This document shows, one piece after another, positions 1 through 8,888 of a stretch of 64,000 nt of DNA. The notes beneath the pieces are model-generated. The model was not told the origin of the DNA, did no database searches, and worked only from the letters and a program-made list of their open reading frames with translations. Within the stretch, counting starts at the first letter, position 1; each line of letters begins with the position of its first letter. A program made the translations under genes and the position numbers. Origin of the DNA: Crateriforma conspicua (lineage in GTDB: Bacteria; Planctomycetota; Planctomycetia; Pirellulales; Pirellulaceae). The stretch is from positions 3,162,001 through 3,226,000 of the forward strand of contig NZ_CP036319.1 of the NCBI RefSeq assembly GCF_007752935.1. The letters run 5' to 3'.

Positions 1-433
1 AAGCGGCCAGCATGCTGTACCCGCTGGGCGAAAATTCGCCGTATCCGTTTGCCGCCAATCGGCCTTCGGTGATGACATAGCCATCGGGCCCCTGTTGCAA
101 CAGAAAATACAGCAAGCCGGACGCGGCGATCGCCCCGACGACTTGGGCGATCACATAGCCGGGCAATTCGGCAGGCTTGAATCGACCCGCGGCCGTCAAG
201 CCAACCGTCACCGCGGGGTTCAAGTGACAACCCGAAACACCACCAAAGGCGTACGCACATCCCAAGACCGTCAGACCGAACGCGAAGCTGACGCCCAAGT
301 ATCCGAATCCCATGTTGGTGGCCAATGCGGCGGATTCTTCGTTGGGAATGTTGGCCGCGAAGACCGCTGCACCGCAGCCGCCGAAAACCAGAATGAACGT
401 GCCGATCATCTCGGCCAATAACTTGCGATGCAT
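1..433 (-). CDS. aqpZ: Aquaporin Z-like water channel (3' end outside the window)
   Basis: Reading the minus strand from the ATG at 433 gives a protein that opens with a typical MIP-family first helix ([17 protein letters not shown]). It then shows the first pore loop signature, [13 protein letters not shown], with the NPA motif. The frame stays open to base 1, so only about 144 residues (roughly the first three to four membrane helices) are present; a complete aquaporin Z has about 230. The Cys-Gly pair in helix 1 and the 'SGxHxNPAVT' form are those of bacterial AqpZ water channels rather than glycerol facilitators, but the selectivity filter of the second half cannot be seen. The gene is divergent from the one at 752. 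Confidence 0.9.
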   Translation of the reverse strand, partial: MHRKLLAEMIGTFILVFGGCGAAVFAANIPNEESAALATNMGFGYLGVSFAFGLTVLGCAYAFGGVSGCHLNPAVTVGLTAAGRFKPAELPGYVIAQVVGAIAASGLLYFLLQQGPDGYVITEGRLAANGYGEFSPSGYSMLAA

Positions 434-751
434 AAGCGACATCCTTCGCCAAAAATCAAAGTGTGGGGTGTGGGGGACACACTCTTTCGCGGAGTCGATC
501 ATCGCGGACCGCACCGGAATCGTCGTACCACGCCGGTTTCAGACCTGGTTTCAATGGTCACCCCACGACTTACCGGTCGTCGGGATTGAAAGGATCGATC
601 GGGGCAGGTTTCGCTTGAGGGATGCGCGTGGCCGAAGTTTTCCGGGTTTTTTACCGACTGCGTTTGGTTTGTCGGCAAGAACCTATTGTCTAACCATTGC
701 GCTTTCAGGCGGCTGAAAGCTTCCAAGGCAGTACGGAAAACGAAACGAACC
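434..751. other. Divergent intergenic region
   Basis: About 320 bases between the divergent aquaporin gene and the gene at 752. Several short ORFs cross it but none shows family features or a good start. It should hold the promoters of both flanking genes; I could not pick out a convincing -35/-10 pair. Confidence 0.4.
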
Positions 752-2221
752 ATGCCCAGCGAACGCCCCACCACCGACCGGAAAGCTCTGCAAGTCAATC
801 TGGATTCCCGACGCTATGGATCGTTCGCCGAAATTGGTGCCGGCCAAGAAGTCGTTCGGTGGTTCTTTCGCGTCGGTGCTGCCGCTGGCACGATCGCCAA
901 AAGCATGTCCGCCTATGACATGTCCGTCAGCGACGCGATCTATGGCAAATGCGACCGCTACGTTTGTCGCCAGCGGTTGGAAGACATGCTGGATCGCGAA
1001 CACAAATTGAACTTGGAACGGTTGCGTGAAAGCCGTGGCGATTCGACCGCCTTCTTTGCGTTCGCCGACACTGTTTCGGCCCGCAACTATCACGGCACCA
1101 ACGAATGCCACGGATGGATGGGGATTCGTTTCCAGGCACACCCGCGGGACGAAGACAGCCAGATCATCATTCACGTCCGAATGCTGGACAAGAACATGGA
1201 AGCACAGCAAGAAGCGCTCGGTATCGTCGGCGTGAACTTGTTGTACGGTGCGTTCTTCATGCACCACGAACCCGAACAATTGCTCGAATCGTTGTTGGAC
1301 AATCTGTCGACGCAGCGGATCGAGATCGACATGATTGAGTTTTCCGGCATCGCATTCCGTCACGTTGACAACCGGGTGATGAGCCTGCGATTGGTGCAGC
1401 TGGGACTCAGTAACGCCGCAATGTTCTCCGCATCGGGCGACGTCCTACAGCCGTCGGAAGTCCTGTACAAGCGACCGATTCTGGTCGAACGCGGCAGCTT
1501 TCGCCCGGTCACCCATGTCAACTTGGACATGCTGTCGGCCGCACGGGAAAGCTTCAAAAAGGAAGCCGACGTGGAAGAGGACCGCATCGTCCAATTGGCC
1601 GAAATCACCATGCGGAATTTGCAAGCCAACGGCGACATCGATCTGCGTGACTTCCTGGCCCGCGCCGACACCTTGGCCGCATGCGGCATGACGGTGTTGA
1701 TCTCCGACTACTTCGAATTTTATCGCTTGGCCGCCTACCTTTCGCGGTACACGAAAGAGCGGATCGGGATCACGCTGGGTGCCGGCAGCCTGGCCGAACT
1801 GTTCAACGAAAAGTATTACACCGGTCTGGAAGGCGGCATCTTGGAATCGTTCGGACGCATGTTCAAGAACGATTTGAAGCTGTACATCTACCCGCTGTTG
1901 GATCGCGAAACGGGCACACTGACGACGGTCGACAACCTTTCGGTCTCGCCCGACTTGGACAAGCTTTATCACTATTTGGTCGACACCGGGTGCATCGAAC
2001 AGCTGGACGCATACAACCCGGAACACCTTTCGACGTTCTCACGCGAAGTGTTGAAGATGATCGACGCGGGCGACCCGGCTTGGGAAGACCATGTACCGGC
2101 GGAAGTGGCCAGCGTGATCAAACGACGCGGATTCTTCGGCCACAAAGCCGGCGTGACGGAATCTCGCCTGGCTGCGATGTTGCCGCCGACCCCCAGCATC
2201 GGCATGCCGGCGAACATCTGA
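752..2221 (+). CDS. Conserved protein of unknown function
   Basis: A soluble-looking protein of about 489 residues with no signal peptide or membrane segment. I do not recognise a catalytic motif. The region around residues 10-160 is rich in conserved-looking stretches (for example FFRVGAAAGTIAKSMSAYD). The C-terminal half carries 'MTVLISDYFEFYRLAAYLSRYT' -type and Gly-rich segments followed by LKLYIYPLLDRETGTL. The frame is open from 686, but the ATG at 752 (MPSERPTTDRKALQ) looks like the true start because the preceding 22 residues are basic and low in family character. The length, absence of repeats and codon use like its neighbours argue for a real gene. It precedes the tandem repeat array and is not obviously co-transcribed with the MscS gene. 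Confidence 0.75.
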   Translation: MPSERPTTDRKALQVNLDSRRYGSFAEIGAGQEVVRWFFRVGAAAGTIAKSMSAYDMSVSDAIYGKCDRYVCRQRLEDMLDREHKLNLERLRESRGDSTAFFAFADTVSARNYHGTNECHGWMGIRFQAHPRDEDSQIIIHVRMLDKNMEAQQEALGIVGVNLLYGAFFMHHEPEQLLESLLDNLSTQRIEIDMIEFSGIAFRHVDNRVMSLRLVQLGLSNAAMFSASGDVLQPSEVLYKRPILVERGSFRPVTHVNLDMLSAARESFKKEADVEEDRIVQLAEITMRNLQANGDIDLRDFLARADTLAACGMTVLISDYFEFYRLAAYLSRYTKERIGITLGAGSLAELFNEKYYTGLEGGILESFGRMFKNDLKLYIYPLLDRETGTLTTVDNLSVSPDLDKLYHYLVDTGCIEQLDAYNPEHLSTFSREVLKMIDAGDPAWEDHVPAEVASVIKRRGFFGHKAGVTESRLAAMLPPTPSIGMPANI

Positions 2222-2230
2222 CTCTCTCCG

Positions 2231-2349
2231 CATCAGCACTCGGGCCCGCATCAGCACTCGGGCCCGCATCAGCACTCGGGCCCGCATCAGCACTCGGGCC
2301 CGCATCAGCACTCGGGCCCGCATCAGCACTCGGGCCCGCATCAGCACTT
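2231..2349. repeat. 18-bp tandem repeat array, six full copies plus a partial
   Basis: The unit catcagcactcgggcccg starts at 2231 and recurs exactly at 2249, 2267, 2285, 2303 and 2321, with a partial seventh copy from 2339. All full copies are identical, which points to recent slippage or unequal exchange. The array starts nine bases after the stop of the gene at 752 and lies before the MscS gene. Because the unit is a multiple of three it creates long open frames on both strands (Ala-Ser-Ala-Leu-Gly-Pro on +), but these are not believed to be genes. Confidence 0.95.
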
Positions 2350-2482
2350 GAGCACAGCGTGAAACTGGATCGCTGTGGCGGCGAGAGGGCGTTTTGGCGT
2401 ATGGACAACCGGTCCGTCCTGAATTGGCGGCAAAGAATCCGGCTTTCCCTGCCGCCAACTCGACTTTCAGGCTGCGGTTCCG

Positions 2483-5400
2483 ATGCGCCCCAAACTGATC
2501 ACCCTCTCATCCGGCTTGTCGCCTCGCCCGTGGCCGCACACGAATATCGGGCGCCGATCGCGGCGGATTCCGGCGTCCGGCCACGCGTGGGCGTTGGCAA
2601 TCATCGTCGCGTTGCTTCCCAGCTTGTCGACGGCCCAACAGATCATCGTCCACGGTCCGGTCGCACCGCCGCTGCACGGCCAAGTCATTTCATCGACACC
2701 CGTCGGCCGGCCGGTCATCGTATCGGAACGCGTCATTTCCGAACGTCCGATGCGATCTTCGTCATCGGCGGCGGTGACTCGCGGCACCCAACCGACGTCC
2801 GGTTCGACCATCGTGACGCGGCCGATCCGCAACACGACGTCACCGGAGACCAACGGAAAATCCACCTTTGCCAACACGCGATCCAACACGACGTCGCGTT
2901 TCGGTTCGCCCCGTTCGGCTCGAACAACCCGTCCGTCTCAATCATCTCGTTCGTCTGCCGACCCTGTCGCCAAAACCAACCCCTCGTCGGTCAACGCTGA
3001 CCCGGCCAGTTATCCGCTGTTGCCCAAAGACCATCGTGAACCCGACGATTGGGCGACTTCGGTCTACGCGGACCAACATCTGCGATCGGCCCGGGACTCC
3101 ATCGACCGGTTTGACTCGATCTATCGATCGGGGGCACCGGTCATCGCCGACGTCGCCTACGAAAACGCTCAGTTCGTCAGGCAATGGGTCGAAGCGGCGA
3201 GATCGTACCTGCGGCTGTCCGATCAGGTCCACGATGCGGATCGGAACCGACGATCCACGTTGCATGATTTCCAAGAAGTTCAGCAGAAACTGGAACACCA
3301 CGGTCTGACACCGACCGTGGGATTGTTGCTGCGGCACAAGAAAGAACAACTGGACCAGTGGCAGGTCGAACACGGCCAAGCGACGTTCGTCAATCAAGCA
3401 CTGTCCGAAGCCCGACAACAACAGCTGAAGTTGGACTTGGTCGAATTTGACGGCTCCGACCCGATCGCCCAAGCGTCACGTGTGCTGGCCAAAGCCGGCT
3501 ATCGCGATGTCCCGGATCACGACCCGCTGCGACGGCAAGTCGAAGAATTGTTGGACCAGCGGTACGCCTGGTTGGATTCGCTTCGCACGGCCTATGACGA
3601 CTATCAAAACAAACTCAGCGAACTGGATTCGGTGACCAATGCGTCGCGTGACTTGGCCGACGAATATCGCGCACTGATCGATCGTCACGTGGCATGGATC
3701 CGCAGCGATGATCCGATCAGTTTAGGCGACCTACAGAACTTCAAAAGCGGAATGGGCGCGCTGTTCGATGCCCAACGCAGCGCCGACTTTGGTCCGACCG
3801 TTGAACGGAAATTGCGCGACAATCCCGTGGCGGGAATCAGCACGTTGGCCTGGATCATCGTTGCGTTGGCCATTCGCTGGTTGGCCAAGTCATGGCTGAT
3901 CGGAATCGGCAACAAAAAGCGTCTTCGCAAAACGCATCCGATGCGGCGAAAACTGTCCGCCGGAATCTTGACCGTGGTGGTCGCGACCGGAATCCCCTCG
4001 TGCTTCTTTTTGATTTCGCGATGGTTGGGCGACGGAATCGTTTCCGAAGCCACGCTGTATGCGTCCAGCGCGTTTGCGGCGGGCAGTTTGGTCGCTCTGT
4101 TCATCGAAGTTCCCCGGCAATGGTTGCGTGCCGGCGGGTACTTGGACCAACACGTCGACATCGAATTGGAACGTCGGCCCCGGGCGATGACCTACCTGAC
4201 CATCGTGGGCACCGGATTGGTGATTGCCGCCTATGCCGTGACGCTGATGGGGTTGATGAACCAGGGCATGTGGCGTGGATCGGTGTCACGAATCGGTTTT
4301 ATTACCGCCATGTTGTTGGTCGCCTGGACACTGCACCGTTCGTTCAAACCGACCGGCGGGTTCCTGGAACCGCTGATCGAAAAATTCTGTGGCAGCGTGA
4401 TTCACCACGCCCGATTGTTGCTTTACATCGCGGCCCTGGCGTTTCCGGTCGCGATGATCGGGCTGTCCGCACTGGGATACGGATTCACGACTGCGGAAAT
4501 CATTCGGCGGGCGATTTGGACGGCGGTCATCGCGATGTCGGCCGCCATGATCTGGCCGGGTTTGAAATTCGCGTCAGAAGAACTGTGGGAACGCATCACC
4601 GGGATGGCGCGCGATCAAGCGGACGGTGACGTGATCGGTGGCTATGCGGATACCGGAAAGGTGTCCGGGGCCCTGGGCGAGCACTTTCTGGAACTGAAAC
4701 ACCACTTGGCGTTCTTGTGCCAGTGTGGCTTGGTGTTGGCCGCCATTTTCGGCTTCGGATGGCTGTGGATCGATGTGTTTCCCAACGCCGATGTCGGGAA
4801 CCCGGTGGTGTGGACTGTCGACGACGTGGTGACGCAAACGGTGATCGATGCAGACGGCACCAGCAGCCTTCAGTCAAGAACCGAGCCTCGTCCGGTCACC
4901 GCGTTTCATTTAGTGTTGGCTGCGGCGACATTGTTTGTGGCATTTCAGTTGGCGAAGCTTCTTCCGGCCTTGTACGACGCGTTGGTGCTGCAGCGTGTTT
5001 CGTTTGACGAAGGCATGGAACACTTCACGTTTATCCTTGGACGCGTTCTGATCTTTGGCATCGGCTGTTTGATTGCCGGACGCTTCATCGGACTGCGTTG
5101 GCAGACAATCCAGTGGCTGGCCGTTGGGTTGACCATCGGCCTTGGATTCGGATTGCAAGACATGGTTCGCAATCTGTTCGGCGGCTTGATCGTGTTGTTC
5201 GAAAAGCCGGCTCGTTTGGGTGATCGCATCACGGTGGGTAAGGTCACCGGTCGCGTGGCGGCTCAGCGACTGCGGACCACCGTCTTGGCTGATGACGACG
5301 GTCGCGAAGTCATCGTGCCCAACAAGAACTTCGTCAGCACTGATGTTGTGAACTGGATGGGGGCGGGACGGCTGAGTGCCGTGGCGATGGAAGTGTCGAC

Positions 5401-5761
5401 CACCCGCGACCAGCGGCCCGCGGATCTGTGCCGGATGCTTCAGGAATTGATGATCGAACAACCGGATGTGTTGTTGACCCCTGCACCACAAGCGACGCTT
5501 GTATGCGTAGGCCAGCGGTCACAGCGAATCGAAGTACGCGTCTGGGTGGAAGAAACCAAAAGCGTTTCTCGATACCGTGATCAAATGCTACGGTTGATCC
5601 GAACCTTCTTGAGCGAACGAGACCTGCTGGCCGGCAACCAACCGTCTCAGCCCGAACTCGCCGACGTCATGCCCGGCGGCGACGAACTCGACCACCTCTT
5701 CGACGACGACTTCGACACCCCCAACCTCTCCAAATCCACCCGTCGTCGACGCCCCGCCTGA
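2483..5761 (+). CDS. Large mechanosensitive channel of the MscS superfamily (MscK/MscM-like)
   Basis: A 1092-residue protein built like the large MscS homologues. It has an N-terminal export signal (hydrophobic stretch ending LLPSLSTAQQ near residue 53), a periplasmic region with Ser/Thr/Arg-rich linker and predicted coiled coil (about 170-430), and then many membrane segments from about residue 450 to 900. The C-terminal channel domain holds the pore-lining helix TIGLGFGLQDMVRNLFGG followed by the cytosolic beta domain (LFEKPARLGDRITVG, then VPNKNFVSTDVVNW). Such proteins release osmolytes on hypo-osmotic shock from the inner membrane. The acidic C-terminal tail (GGDELDHLFDDDFD) is unusual. 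The start at 2483 gives a normal but rather long signal region. The 18-bp repeat array lies just upstream, and a hairpin terminator overlaps the stop. Confidence 0.9.
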   Translation: MRPKLITLSSGLSPRPWPHTNIGRRSRRIPASGHAWALAIIVALLPSLSTAQQIIVHGPVAPPLHGQVISSTPVGRPVIVSERVISERPMRSSSSAAVTRGTQPTSGSTIVTRPIRNTTSPETNGKSTFANTRSNTTSRFGSPRSARTTRPSQSSRSSADPVAKTNPSSVNADPASYPLLPKDHREPDDWATSVYADQHLRSARDSIDRFDSIYRSGAPVIADVAYENAQFVRQWVEAARSYLRLSDQVHDADRNRRSTLHDFQEVQQKLEHHGLTPTVGLLLRHKKEQLDQWQVEHGQATFVNQALSEARQQQLKLDLVEFDGSDPIAQASRVLAKAGYRDVPDHDPLRRQVEELLDQRYAWLDSLRTAYDDYQNKLSELDSVTNASRDLADEYRALIDRHVAWIRSDDPISLGDLQNFKSGMGALFDAQRSADFGPTVERKLRDNPVAGISTLAWIIVALAIRWLAKSWLIGIGNKKRLRKTHPMRRKLSAGILTVVVATGIPSCFFLISRWLGDGIVSEATLYASSAFAAGSLVALFIEVPRQWLRAGGYLDQHVDIELERRPRAMTYLTIVGTGLVIAAYAVTLMGLMNQGMWRGSVSRIGFITAMLLVAWTLHRSFKPTGGFLEPLIEKFCGSVIHHARLLLYIAALAFPVAMIGLSALGYGFTTAEIIRRAIWTAVIAMSAAMIWPGLKFASEELWERITGMARDQADGDVIGGYADTGKVSGALGEHFLELKHHLAFLCQCGLVLAAIFGFGWLWIDVFPNADVGNPVVWTVDDVVTQTVIDADGTSSLQSRTEPRPVTAFHLVLAAATLFVAFQLAKLLPALYDALVLQRVSFDEGMEHFTFILGRVLIFGIGCLIAGRFIGLRWQTIQWLAVGLTIGLGFGLQDMVRNLFGGLIVLFEKPARLGDRITVGKVTGRVAAQRLRTTVLADDDGREVIVPNKNFVSTDVVNWMGAGRLSAVAMEVSTTRDQRPADLCRMLQELMIEQPDVLLTPAPQATLVCVGQRSQRIEVRVWVEETKSVSRYRDQMLRLIRTFLSERDLLAGNQPSQPELADVMPGGDELDHLFDDDFDTPNLSKSTRRRRPA

Positions 5762-5790
5762 CCGGAAAAGGGGTCAGGCGTCTTTGTTTG
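5755..5790 (+). terminator. Rho-independent terminator after the MscS gene
   Basis: A perfect 9-bp stem (5755-5763 with 5772-5780, cgcctgacc/ggtcaggcg) with an 8-base loop is followed by a T-rich run (tctttgttt). The left arm overlaps the last codons of the channel gene. Confidence 0.75.
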
Positions 5791-5910
5791 CTCGCGCGGT
5801 CGAACCTGAGGGCGGTTGGTGCTTGGATCACGCGACCGTGATATAGTTCCTGCTTGGCGGTGGAACGCTGGGACCACCATTGGATCGTCGGGTCTTGGAA
5901 TGGAATTGCG

Positions 5911-6942
5911 TTGAGATTTCTGCAGATATTTATTCCCGAAGGCGCCGGTGGCAACTTTGACGAGTTGTTGGAGGGCCAGAGGGTTCTGGGGACTTGGCGT
6001 GGCGATACCTCCGATCAACGGATCGTGCTGCACTTGTTGGTGCCCGCCGAAGCCACCGAGCCGATCATGGACCGGTTCGAAGAAGCGTTTGGGACCCACG
6101 AAGGCTTCTGTATCGTCGTACTGCCGGTCGAGGCGGTTCTGCCGCGCCCCGACGTCGCCAAGGAAGCGGATCAAGACTCTGACGCGGACGTTGACTCGGA
6201 TCAGGACAGTACCAGCGACAGCGGACGAGTCAGCCGTGAGGAGTTGTACAGTGAGATCACAGAAACTCTGGGCATTGATCGTGTCTTTCTGGCAATGACG
6301 ATCTTGTCGTCAGTCGTGGCAGCGGTCGGCCTGTTGCGAGACGACGTCGCGGTGATCATCGGTGCCATGGTGATCGCGCCGCTTTTGGGGCCCAATGTGG
6401 CCATGTCGTTGGCGACGACTTTGGGTGATCTTGCCTTGCTTCGTCGTGCGCTGCTGACCAACGTGGTCGGGGTGACCGTAACGCTGTTGGTCGCATTGGG
6501 CATTGGGATTTTGTTGGACGTCGATCCGAAGATTCCCGCCATCCAGTCCCGGACCGAAGTCAATCTTGGCGATCTGACTTTGGCATTGGCCGCCGGTGCC
6601 GCGGGAACCTTCGCCTTCACCCGTGGCATGTCCAGCGCGGTGATCGGAGTGATGGTGGCGGTTGCGTTGATGCCACCACTCGTCACGTTTGGGATGTTGT
6701 TCGCCGAAGGAGCCTATCGACCTGCCGCCGGGGCGATGATGCTGGTCATGGCCAATGTGGTCAGCGTCAATTTGACGGGCGTGGCGACGTTCATTGCGCA
6801 GGGGGTGCGACCGCGATCGTGGTGGGAAGAAGAACAGGCCAAGAGATCGACGCGCATTGCGATCGCCATCTGGGTCACGTTGTTGATCGCACTGATTGCC
6901 ATCCTGTTGGTCTATCAGAAGAACGAGACGTTGAACAACTGA
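5911..6942 (+). CDS. DUF389 (TIGR00341-type) membrane protein
   Basis: About 343 residues. The N-terminal cytosolic part (LRFLQIFIPEGAGGN...) matches the usual opening of DUF389 proteins. An acidic linker (DQDSDADVDSDQD) and six or more hydrophobic helices follow, with the family's conserved core: VAAVGLLRDDVAVIIGAMVIAPLLGPN, then GTFAFTRGMSSAVIGVMVAVALMPP. Function is unknown; members are thought to be transporters or stress-related membrane proteins. The frame is also open from an ATG at 5854. I prefer the TTG at 5911 because the family normally begins with M-R-x-L/I-Q, and a purine-rich ggaatggaa lies just upstream. It is convergent with the GH29 gene at 6997. Confidence 0.85.
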   Translation: MRFLQIFIPEGAGGNFDELLEGQRVLGTWRGDTSDQRIVLHLLVPAEATEPIMDRFEEAFGTHEGFCIVVLPVEAVLPRPDVAKEADQDSDADVDSDQDSTSDSGRVSREELYSEITETLGIDRVFLAMTILSSVVAAVGLLRDDVAVIIGAMVIAPLLGPNVAMSLATTLGDLALLRRALLTNVVGVTVTLLVALGIGILLDVDPKIPAIQSRTEVNLGDLTLALAAGAAGTFAFTRGMSSAVIGVMVAVALMPPLVTFGMLFAEGAYRPAAGAMMLVMANVVSVNLTGVATFIAQGVRPRSWWEEEQAKRSTRIAIAIWVTLLIALIAILLVYQKNETLNN

Positions 6943-6996
6943 CCAACCCACCACATCGAACGACACAGAACGGTGCGGCTAAGCAGGGAATTTTCG

Positions 6997-8559
6997 TTAA
7001 TCCAGCACGTTGATCTTCAGCACGACCGCGTGGTCAAATGGCGGATCAACGATCGATTCAATCGTCAGGCCCTCATCAGATAATCGCCATTTCAAGGTTT
7101 GGTCTGAACCGAGCACAGCGATGGAATCAATCTGCTTCAGTCTTGGGTGTTCGTTGGCGTTGAGTGATTGGATCCGCACTTCGCCCTGAGGTGCCTGTAA
7201 TAGCGTTGCGTAGAAGGTGCCAGACTTTGCTGTGAATCGAATGTCATCGCTGGTAAATTCCCGATTTTTGCCCTCGCTAAGGTGGCCGGTCGCGACTTTC
7301 GCTGGACCTTCGCCAAAGACTTTCCAAGGCCGCGTGCCGTAGATCGCTTCGCCGTTGACCTTCAACCAGCGACCGATCTCTCGCAAAACATCAGCCTGTT
7401 CGTCTGGGATGCGACCACTGCTATCCGGGCCGATGTTCAGTAGCAAGCAACCGTTTTTGCTGACGATGTCGACCAAATCATCGATCAACGAGTTCGCGGA
7501 CTTGGATTCCCAATCGTCACAGTAAAACCACGAATTGCTGCCCACCGATGTGTCGGTCTGCCAAAGTTCGTCCAGCATTTCATCGGACTTGCTGCGTTCC
7601 AGATCCAACATATGCGTTCCCTTGGGATACGAAGGGAATCGCAGGTTTTTGGTTTGCAAGACTGTGGTCACACCACGTTTGCGCCCGTGATTGTAGTAGT
7701 ACGCGGCGAGCTTCGGGTGATAGGGAGCGAACTCGGGGGAATCGAGTCCGAAGTCGAACCACAAAATGTCGGGCTGATAGTTGTCGATGATTTCCTTGGT
7801 GCGAACCCACCACATTTCCAAGAATTCTTTGTTCGCGGGTTCGCCTTGTTTGTGCTGCGGCGCGTACAGGTCAGAGAACTGTGGATTGCCCGTGTCATAA
7901 GCGGGATCTTGCGGATAGTACCGCCAATTGAACGCGTAGTGCGATGACGCGCCGAAGATCAATCCTTGTCGCCGAATTTCATCACGCAGTTCGGCCAACA
8001 GATCACGTTTGGGACCAATCTCAACCGAGTTCCAGCGTGTGTGCGATGAGTCATACATTGCGTAGCCGTCATGGTGCTCTGCCACCGGAATGACATACTT
8101 CGCACCGGCCTCGACAAACAGGTCCACCCATTCTTTCGCGTCAAAGTTTTCCGCTTTGAACATGGGGATCAGATCTTTGTAACCCACCTCGGACGGATCG
8201 CCGTAAGTCTGCACGTGATACAGGTACGCGGGATGAGGTTGATGGACTTTGATTTCACCGGTCACGTGATGTCGCTGGACCGCATCCTCATACATCCAGC
8301 GTGGATACCAATCGGTTTTGTGTTCGGAAACACACGACGGTCCCCAGTGGACGAAGATTCCAAATTTGGCATCCGCCATCCAATCAGGAATTTGATACTT
8401 CTGAAGCGATTCCCAATTCGGATCGTACGAAGGTAAATCCTGTCCAGTGCAAAACTTGCCAGTCAGCAGGCAGACGGCGACTACGCTTATTGCAAGCCGA
8501 TAGATCGCGCCAGCTTTGGGCAGTGGAGGCGTGATTCGATTGAGGGTTGAAGTTTTCAT
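6997..8559 (-). CDS. GH29 alpha-L-fucosidase family glycosidase, exported
   Basis: A 520-residue exported enzyme with an N-terminal hydrophobic signal (RLAISVVAVCLLTG) and the GH29 start signature FGIFVHWG at residues 66-73. The GH29 nucleophile is Asp269 in the strand motif DILWFDFG. GH29 enzymes cleave terminal alpha-L-fucose. Some members act on alpha-L-galactose in porphyran, which would fit this operon, but the substrate cannot be decided from sequence. It is the last gene of the CAZyme operon, 329 bases beyond the sulfatase gene; a strong palindrome lies in that gap, so its expression may be uncoupled from the upstream genes. A second, distinct GH29 is at 32277. Confidence 0.92.
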   Translation of the reverse strand: MKTSTLNRITPPLPKAGAIYRLAISVVAVCLLTGKFCTGQDLPSYDPNWESLQKYQIPDWMADAKFGIFVHWGPSCVSEHKTDWYPRWMYEDAVQRHHVTGEIKVHQPHPAYLYHVQTYGDPSEVGYKDLIPMFKAENFDAKEWVDLFVEAGAKYVIPVAEHHDGYAMYDSSHTRWNSVEIGPKRDLLAELRDEIRRQGLIFGASSHYAFNWRYYPQDPAYDTGNPQFSDLYAPQHKQGEPANKEFLEMWWVRTKEIIDNYQPDILWFDFGLDSPEFAPYHPKLAAYYYNHGRKRGVTTVLQTKNLRFPSYPKGTHMLDLERSKSDEMLDELWQTDTSVGSNSWFYCDDWESKSANSLIDDLVDIVSKNGCLLLNIGPDSSGRIPDEQADVLREIGRWLKVNGEAIYGTRPWKVFGEGPAKVATGHLSEGKNREFTSDDIRFTAKSGTFYATLLQAPQGEVRIQSLNANEHPRLKQIDSIAVLGSDQTLKWRLSDEGLTIESIVDPPFDHAVVLKINVLD

Positions 8560-8888
8560 CGGAGACGTTTCGCGTCGGAAGTATCAAGTGTCGCGCCGGT
8601 GAGATTCGGCGTTGGGCCGATCCCATATCTGAATTGAGCGATATTGTGGCAGTTCTTTGTCGTAGCCCGAAGCGTGAGGTTTGAATTTCGGTTCTCTGGT
8701 AACCCGAAGCGTGAGCGAGGAAAAAACATGTTGACATCGTGTCACTCACGCTTCGGGTGACCAAGAAAACCAATGCCAAGGGTACAGACGTAAATTCAAA
8801 ACGGACAGGATGAGTTGCCATATTCTTGGGGGACTCGCAACTGCATCGAAAGGAGCCTGCCCTTTCGATCTGTTGGTCAGTGCCAAAC
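8560..8888. other. Intergenic gap with REP-like palindrome
   Basis: A 329-base gap between two same-strand CAZyme genes. Apart from the palindromic repeat annotated at 8666-8758 I see no gene; it probably contains the leader of the GH29 gene. Confidence 0.5.
8666..8758. repeat. REP-like repeat: direct copy plus a 14-bp inverted pair
   Basis: The word cccgaagcgtgag occurs at 8666-8678 and again within 8702-8715 (acccgaagcgtgag). Its exact inverted complement ctcacgcttcgggt lies at 8745-8758. The last two form a perfect 14-bp stem with a 29-base loop. I recall words of this type as dispersed in Rhodopirellula genomes. In a transcript it could protect the upstream mRNA end or attenuate read-through into the GH29 gene. 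Confidence 0.8.

Noticed and set aside
2231-2349. Possible CRISPR array
   Set aside because: The copies are contiguous with no spacers and no cas genes lie near; it is a simple tandem repeat.
1681-3000. Long plus-strand ORF (439 codons) through the 18-bp repeats
   Set aside because: It lies out of frame over two recognisable genes and exists mainly because the repeat unit is a multiple of three; its translation is Arg/Pro-rich with no family features.
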